From the NCBI GenBank assembly GCA_002081555.1, contig MZNV01002382.1, positions 1 to 21,827 of the forward strand: a DNA stretch of 21,827 nt, in the 5' to 3' direction. Each line of letters opens with the position of its first letter. The stretch's first letter is position 1. Both the position numbers and the translations under genes were made by a program. Shown one piece after another: positions 15,801 through 21,827 of the stretch. A model generated the notes under the pieces. That model was not told where the DNA came from and made no database searches. It worked only from the letters and a program-made list of their open reading frames with translations. The stretch is from Protostelium mycophagum. Lineage: Eukaryota > Evosea > Variosea > Protosteliida > Protosteliaceae.

Positions 15801-18800
15801 CTCCACGATGGAGTCGTTTCCCGCGTGGCCGTTATTTTTGAATTTCAAAAGTGTGACTTCGGTGGCGGGGGACAAGGTGCTCAATTTTTTGGACTCGAAG
15901 GTGGTGATATTTGGAAGTGAGTTGATCCGTTGTAATAGAGTATCGTCGTAATCAATTGAAAACACCCTTTGAGACCAGTCTGGAAGAGCTAGAATTTTCA
16001 GTGAATTTTCCCAGAAGTTTCGATACAAGGAGACGAGGCATAAAAATTCTTGCCGTCTTATTCGAATGAAAATAATAAATCCACCTGATATTTTTTTGAC
16101 CGCATCTACAACGCTCTTATCCAAACCCTCTGTCTCTTTCGCACAATACACCTGTTTCATTTCAATGAGAACCCCCACATCTACAACGAGACAGACCTCG
16201 ATGGACAGTAGATGCATCACGAAAGCTTGGCACATGAGGACTTGAATTGACTCCTCTCTGTCAGTGTCCAGTGTCTTGTTCAAAGATGACCAGAAATCGG
16301 CTGAAGACCTCATCTGGTTGATCAAATTCGAAAATCTGGCGCAGTTATCCCATAATACTTTGAGGCAGTAGAATAATTTAAATTGAACATCTTTTTGTTT
16401 CTTGGAGGCGGCGTCACTGAGACAGTCAGATGTTTCATAAAAATGAAATTGACTTGTTTGAATTAAAAAAATGTGAAGAAATTTTCGAGAAATTTCACTG
16501 GAATATTGTCGGAAGTTTCCTGGAAATATTACCTTGGGAGACCCTTTTGGTAGTCTTTCAGTAGATCGAGCAGGACTTGCTGGAGGTTCTTCGTGACCGT
16601 TGTAGATGTGACTGAGAAATCGAACAAATTGAGTTGATTAGTCATCAACAATTCGGCAAGGCCAGGTTGGTATTGCGCAGCTGCAAAAAATTATTCACTG
16701 TTTTTAAAGATAAAAGATTTCGTCGAAATTTCTCGTAATTTTCTGACCTTTTATGAGGAGGCGTAAAAGAGAGTTCTGGGTCTCCGGGTCTGTTACGGCC
16801 AGCTTTCTCAAATAATTATGCCTGAAAAACGGGGCCTCTCTGCTCAAGAATGAAACCATTGAGCTTCTCTCCTGCTGTTCTGGTTGTAGTCGAGTGAATA
16901 TGCATAGCGTCCCAAGTAATTGAGACGCCAATATCGTTATGTCGGGTGAAGGATACCGCAGGTAACTCGCCACAATCTGAAATTTTCAAAATAAAAACAA
17001 AAATTTTCCCGCCATTTTCAAATTTTGAATTTCGAATACGCACCATGACCAGGTTCTGAGGTTCAGTGCCTTGCTTTATATAGACGGGCTGGCTCATCAT
17101 TTGTGCCACCAATCTGTGCACTTCTTCGTTCTTCTTATTTGAGCAAAGGAATTTGTTCATGAAATGCAAAGCAGAGGCCAACAAACTCTCCAATGTGATG
17201 ATGCGGTTAGACCTCCTCGTTCCCTGAACAAGATCAATTTTTACGACCGTCTACAACGAGATGGGTTGAGATTTCCGGGAAATTTCACCTTCTCGAGCTG
17301 TTCCGTTCCGATGCAGATGACTTGGAAGAGGTGTGCGTGGAATCCAGATTCATATAAGACTGAATTTAAGATATCATTTCCACCCTTCTGCAGCGCCTGC
17401 CATGACGTCATCATCTGTCACATATAGGGCCAGTATTCCGAAATAAATTTATACGACAAAACAAAAATATTTTCAAATTCCAAAAAAATCTAAACAAAAT
17501 AAAATTTCTTTTAATAAAATGTCCTTCTACAACGAGACTCACCTCGTCGAAAAGGTCAAGAATTTTTTTGGCTAATTCATATCGATCCCCGCTAGCATAA
17601 TTCCAAGACAAGCTTTCGGAGAAAATTCCGCAGAGGTACACCATGTAGGGCTGCAGGAAAAATTCTGGAATTTTCTCCCGCCTCGCGTGTCTCAAAACTG
17701 CGCGGACTAAATCTGCGAATGCGATGGTCGCGTTGTAGACACCACAATGAGCCTCGAGATATCTCAGGATAAAGGTGATCGGGGCTTTTTCGGGTTGGTC
17801 CAATAATTGTGGCGCGACTAATTTATATTCCGTGAAAATTCTGATGACAGGGGCGGGGTTATAAGAAATGTAGACAGTAAGACATCTTATTGACCCTACC
17901 GCATATCAGCTATGACATCATGAAACTTTATAATATTTATATGATAGAAAAACTTGGAGGGTTTTCAGTGGGATCGAAATCTAAAAAGACATCGCATAAG
18001 GAAAACTCACCGACGAGTCGGGGCTCACGCTCCAAAAGGTTCGCGAGGAAGCAAGTTGTAGATGTGACATTTTCGAGGAGATTTGACGTAAGAGTATTTC
18101 CGCTCTCTACAACTCGGAGGTACTGATCTACAACGCATGACATCAAGAAGTATCCAGAATAATTGTGCCGCCACAGCACCAAGGAATTCCCGTCAGGGAC
18201 TCGCATTCTACCTGTCTCATCTCAATAAAACCTCAAAGTTTCATTTTCATTTTTGGAAAAATTACGTTGAAAAAAATTGGCGGGTTGTAGACGGGAAAGA
18301 CTTACTGGGATCATTTGATGTGAAACCCTCTATTACAGAGAGGCGGAAGGAAGAGTCCAAATCCACTCTTTCCGGTTGTAGTGACATCAATTTCTCGTCA
18401 ATCTCAGACTGAGAAAAATTGGTGAGTTTGGTGACAAAACCGGATGTTCCGGCCGGAAGAATAAATCCTAGAAAAAATTAAAATCTATTGGAAATTCATC
18501 GGTATTATATTTTTTCTCAAAATCGGGTGGCACAAGAACAACGCGCGATTTTCATCCAATTTTTTTCGTTGAGGAATGTTGCGTAAAACAATCCGGTTAA
18601 CGCGACATCTGCGTACGCAACGGAGATCTTACTGCGATCTACGGTAAGCCGAATGGCCACGGACGACGCAAAAAATAAAATCAAGTCCAAACGATATCTC
18701 ATCATCGCAAAACCAAAACAACTATCCTTACTGAATGGATATCTATCCAATTCAAAATGGAGATATCTCACCTTGTATCGTCTCGACATTCTCGCGACAT

Positions 18801-21237
18801 CTTATCACGGAGATCTTTTCGACCGGTTGGGAGGGGACCGCGGTAATTCCGTACTTTTTAAAAAATGGGACTTCGGTCTGCGGCAATTCCGAGCAGATCT
18901 GTGTATAGTATCTGACATTTCCATCAGATTTCACCGAAATTTCGCATGAGGTTTCGTGTGTATTTTCTTGAAATTTCGTGGAAAACTCACCCCATGTCGG
19001 TCATGATGGAGTGGACAAATTTGACGGAATCAAGTGATGAAGAAATGGCGCTCAACATTTCCAAGAAAGGGGGATATTCGAGCGGGAATTTCATTCTGGC
19101 GAGTTGTAGAAGAGATGTGAGACCTTGGTCACGTGACTCGGAGAGTACGGCCTCCGCCAACTCCGGTTGCTCGGAGACGATCAAGCAGAAAATCTGGGAA
19201 AAATAATTCAATTTTCTGTTGAAAATTAAATTTTCCAAGAAATTTCACCTTGCAGACGGTGTGATAATCGGGGAGGTAAGAGGGGTCAAACCTAGTTGTC
19301 AGAGAGTTGAACAAATCAAATACTGTAGATTTGTAGATGGCACATACGTCCTCTTCCATATCCTCTGATTTCCAGGATTTGGACATCTACAACGATCAGA
19401 ATTCTTTCAAAATTCGTGAACATGCTGTTTCTGCGGTAAGAACACGCGTCTTGTCACGGTCACAAAACGTGCTTCATTGTACAGCCCGAAGATTGAATAC
19501 TTCTGTTTAAAATATGTGACATTTTAATGTTGTTTCCTCTTTTCAAATGAAAGTTCACAGATGTAGCTTTAAAAAATAAAAAATTCACCCCGTGTAAATA
19601 CGGTATTGCCGCCAATTCTACGGCTCTCCTTCCAAAGATATGTGGTTCCAATGTCGTTGTGGATCTACCCAATTGTTGGAATTGGGCCGGTTGTAGATCG
19701 TTGATCACGGCCTCCCAGGCCAGAAATATTGGTCCGTGCTGTTGTAGAACGTCACCCGAGGTAATCCAACTCGAAAATTCTTGGTCCGCCAATTTTATAT
19801 CGTTGATGGAACTTTCTCTGCATTATTTCAATTTTTTATTCTTACAATTCCGAGAAAATATCTAGAAAATGGAATTTGGCTCGTTGTAGACGAACTCACC
19901 CCATGAAAAAAGTGATATTGAGAAATTGTATGACGATGAGCATCTGTATGTATCCAAGTCGGTACAGAAGATTCTTGGAAGTTTCATCCAGCGGTTGTGT
20001 TGTGGGTGTCTTTTGGCCAAAATGTTGAGACTAAAAAATGAATATTTTCATTGTACAATGTAAAAAAATACCTGAAAAAAACTGGCAAATTCGACCAACT
20101 GAGCGACTGTGCATTTTCCACTGTTGATGTCATTTGGGGCTTGAGATATCACATCGTGATATCATGATATAAATAATGACATCAAAGAGTTTGCGAAATC
20201 TTTGGTACGGGATGTCTTTGTGAAAAATAATATTATTAAAAATTCTGTGCAGACGGAATCTGTATATAAATGCAGCATAGTCGCATGGGCAAGTGAAATT
20301 ATTGCAGAACACAGTATAATACGGATGTCATACGCCATAAAGAGAACGAATTTTTAAAGTCAATATGTATGATGTCACATCTGATCAGTCAATGTGATCT
20401 CACCTCTTGAAATAAAAAAGGATGATCAATTCCAAGAATCTCGATTGTAATTCCATGTTAACTCTCATATTTTGGCTCGTTGTAGAGGTCACCAATTTCT
20501 TGTATTCCTCGAAAATCTTCTTTTCGAGGTTCTCTCCGATGAGTTTTGTGGTGAATGTCTTTAATGCTGCAGTAAATTCTGAGTCTTCTTCGTCTACAGA
20601 ATATCAGTCTTTCTGAGAAAAATTTACTTCGTGGAGTTTTAAATTTCAATTTTCCCGCCAAAACATCACCTGTGATTCCATCTCTGATCAGCACGACCAA
20701 GCTCTTTAGAAGGAACCTCCTCTCATTGAAATAAAAGTTTTCGATGGTGGATAATTTGGTCTCTTCATTTTGATTATCAAAGGTAGACCTGTTGCCTTCT
20801 GTCTCTGTCTGTGCATACGTCTCATATAAATCAAAGCACTGTTTTTCTTCAAGATCCTGAGAGTTTCAGAGGATGATCAGACATGATTTCCGACTTACAA
20901 GACGTTCACTCAATTTCTTAAAGAGGTCTTTTAATTCTTGTGTTAGAGTGATCTGTTCTTATTTAGTGTTGGAGTTCCAAGATCAGGAAGTATGATCACC
21001 TCTTGGCCTTTGAAGGTCAATTTCGTCTGAGAAGAAATACTGCTGGCATCTGATTTGGGTCTATAAGACGATAATATAGATAGTAGGTCTGCTTTTTTAG
21101 ACTCAAGTAAGGCCGTCTGAAAAAGAATAAGCGAAAAAGAACAGATGTTGATGTGATGGTACCAAATCTGTGGCTTTGCCTGTTCGACTCTCTAGTGTTT
21201 GTAACAATTGGCTGTAACTGACGAACTCAGACTCCAT
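12825..21237 (-). CDS. NUP188: Nucleoporin NUP188 (inner-ring nuclear pore component)
   Basis: More than 20 minus-strand exons. Resolved N-terminal exons: 21163-21237, 21000-21116, 20899-20952, 20670-20856, 20404-20593, 20072-20120, 19900-20030, 19589-19817, 19249-19386, 18991-19193, 18772-18911, 18306-18467, then from 18211; further exons follow to 12825. Similarity to Nup188 runs along the whole order: IENFYFNERRFLLKSLVVLI, SRFLELIILFYFK, HGPIFLAWEAV, MTDMGYYTQICSEL, then the SH3-like insert (ILPAGTSGFV, SLVLWRHNYSGYFLMSC), EKAPITFILRYLE, LGTLCIFTRL, YQPGLAELLM, VLWDNCARF and a C-terminal helical-repeat region ending IRSIQTKP. Nup188 is an alpha-solenoid scaffold of the pore inner ring that binds Nup93 and limits passage of membrane proteins. 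ATG (MESEFVSY) fits the usual N-terminus, but the frame is open upstream (VYNTPDHLYGAI), so an earlier start is possible. Exact exons below 18211 were only partly checked. Confidence 0.85.
13905..13998. repeat. AT-rich low-complexity tract in a NUP188 intron
   Basis: About 90 bases built from AATAAAA/TTATTAAA-like units with hardly any G or C, directly beside an exon that begins before ATACCTG. The hairpin CGGC-TTT-GCCG lies just upstream at 13879-13889. Confidence 0.6.
15300..15690. repeat. Degenerate tandem repeat with hairpins in a NUP188 intron
   Basis: Four imperfect copies of a CTTGATGGCTTC-CC-ACAA unit (about 15308, 15358, 15480, 15616) alternate with three copies of a hairpin: TTGTGGC-AAA-GCCACAA at 15413-15429 and 15534-15550, and an inverted, mismatched copy at 15671-15687. 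The plus-strand open frame across it is low-complexity and repeat-derived, not a gene. Confidence 0.65.
18468..18771 (-). other. NUP188 intron of about 304 nt
   Basis: Donor after NVETIQ (GTGAGATATC) and acceptor TTCTAG before GFILPAG join in phase at the start of the SH3-like segment. A 90-codon open frame lies inside it but has no counterpart in the family. Confidence 0.55.
19387..19588 (-). other. NUP188 intron ending in CGTTGTAG
   Basis: A 202-nt intron between IPYLHG and MSKSWKSEDMEED. The acceptor is GATCGTTGTAG|ATG, again the interspersed motif used as a 3' splice site. Confidence 0.6.
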
Positions 21238-21261
21238 CAGAAAACATGAAATGCAGATAAT

Positions 21262-21827
21262 CGCGCCATATAGGTGATCTGGCGTGTTGTAAACTCTGCA
21301 ATTAAAAAAGAAAATTATTTAATGGGATTGAAGGAAATAAAGACTCCATGAATCTTCTTCTTTTTTCAAAAAACTGGCTGAAAATTGTTCGCATATCTAT
21401 AGTTCAGCACAAATGACAACATAGTGCAAGTTGACCCATTTGTGGCAGATGCCGACAGGTGATGAGTGCAATTTACAACTTCTTATGAAAATCGCGCCAT
21501 ATAGGTGATCTGGCGTGTTGTAAACTCTGCAATTAAAAAAGAAAATTATTTAATGGGATTGAAGGAAATATGACATCCAGAAAACTTCACAGGTGAGGAG
21601 TGCAATTAATAACTTCTTGTTTACTGCCTCGCCCAGTGAAGAATCGGACGAAAGTTCACTGAACCTCGCGCTCAGTTCGCGCAGCAACATCACAGTTTTA
21701 AGACTCCATGAATCTTCTTCTTTTTTCAAAAAACTGGCTGAAAATTGTTGTAGCACAAATGACAACATAGTGCAAGTTGACCCATTTGTGGCAGATGCCG
21801 ACAGGTGATGAGTTTAATTTACAACTT
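21262..21827. repeat. Imperfect tandem duplication
   Basis: Two direct copies of a block: one from about 21262 to 21480, the other from about 21491 past the window end. Each has ATCGCGCCATATAGGTGATC, then AATTAAAAAAGAAAATTATT, GACTCCATGAATCTTC, TTTTTTCAAAAAACTGGCTG and GTTGACCCATTTGTGGCAGA, in that order. The first copy lacks about 120 bases present in the second (about 21571-21695), and has an extra piece near 21393 (CGCATATCTATAG). Confidence 0.8.
21549..21827 (-). CDS. Partial coding exon upstream of NUP188 (5' end outside window)
   Basis: In the distal copy of the tandem duplication the minus strand is open from the window edge, reading ...CTMLSFVLQQFSASFLKKEE, then a Leu-rich helical stretch ending NKKLLIALLT. 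A TTTTTTAATTGCAG acceptor and a short exon (VYNTPDHLYGAI) follow. In the proximal copy the same exon is broken by a deletion and a stop, but the short exon reads on in frame into MESEF of NUP188. This may be an N-terminal extension of NUP188 or the end of a separate gene. I do not recognise it. Confidence 0.35.

Noticed and set aside
15311-15951. Plus-strand ORFs of 92 and 121 codons
   Set aside because: The first is made of the tandem repeat; the second is antisense to a conserved NUP188 exon.
18517-18789. Minus-strand ORF YKVRYLHFELDRYPF in NUP188
   Set aside because: NVETIQ joins in phase to GFILPAGTSG across this segment and the family has no extra 90 residues there; treated as intron.
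19842-19858. Possible 16-nt microexon (ATATTTTCTCGGAATT followed by GTAAGA) in NUP188
   Set aside because: The flanking exons join in phase directly (FMG-ESSINDIKLADQ); including the microexon breaks the frame.
1-21827. CRISPR array or bacterial defence system
   Set aside because: The repeats are short, unevenly spaced, in both orientations and inside spliced eukaryotic genes; no direct-repeat/spacer structure or cas-like gene is present.
1-21827. Nematode SL RNA gene linked to the 5S genes
   Set aside because: I looked for a spliced-leader sequence and an Sm site near both 5S copies and saw none.

Overview
The window looks like a piece of a compact, gene-dense, moderately AT-rich animal nuclear genome. 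Genes are split by many GT-AG introns, mostly about 28-60 nt, with short intergenic gaps and AATAAA signals sitting at or a few bases after stop codons. No long poly-pyrimidine tract precedes most acceptors. A compact metazoan (nematode-like or appendicularian-like) is a fair guess, but the sequence alone does not fix the phylum. Exons were rebuilt by hand from splice signals, reading phase and protein-family conservation.

Layout. (1) 1-225: a MITE with terminal inverted repeats. (2) 349-4522, +: a 17-exon TMEM63/CSC1 mechanosensitive channel homologue. (3) 4530-5360: intergenic, with a tRNA-like element (4781-4846, -). (4) 5367-5480, -: a 5S rRNA gene. (5) 5649-7816, -: OSGEPL1, the mitochondrial TsaD/Qri7 tRNA t6A enzyme. 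It is head-to-head, across 73 bp, with (6) 7890-8173, +: NDUFAF8, a twin-CX9C complex I assembly factor. (7) 8317-11645, +: a MAP10-like microtubule protein with an acidic Ser/Glu tail; an identical 5S gene (9781-9894, +) lies in one of its introns. (8) 11753-12679, +: poorly understood exons, interrupted by a second, nearly identical MITE copy lacking its right end. (9) 12825-21237, -: the nucleoporin NUP188, with more than 20 exons. (10) 21262-21827: an imperfect tandem duplication carrying partial coding exons next to the NUP188 5' end.

The most unusual feature is not a gene. The window is seeded with a few short words in both orientations. The clearest is CGTTGTAGAY: I counted 21 exact copies, and 31 of the 9-mer GTTGTAGAY, where well under one is expected. 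Copies occur inside introns, as 3' splice sites (TTGTAG|A), and inside conserved coding exons, where they often encode Val-Val-Asp. Others are a covarying hairpin with core GGC-AAA-GCC, the palindrome GAAATTTC (often as GAAATTTC-N3-GAAATTTC), TGTCA-type inverted repeats, TTTCCCGCCA and TGACGTCATCATCTG. Together they make up a large part of many introns.

The genes do not form one pathway. The OSGEPL1/NDUFAF8 pair is a plausible co-regulated mitochondrial unit; TMEM63 (membrane), MAP10 (microtubules) and NUP188 (nuclear pore) are independent housekeeping-type genes.
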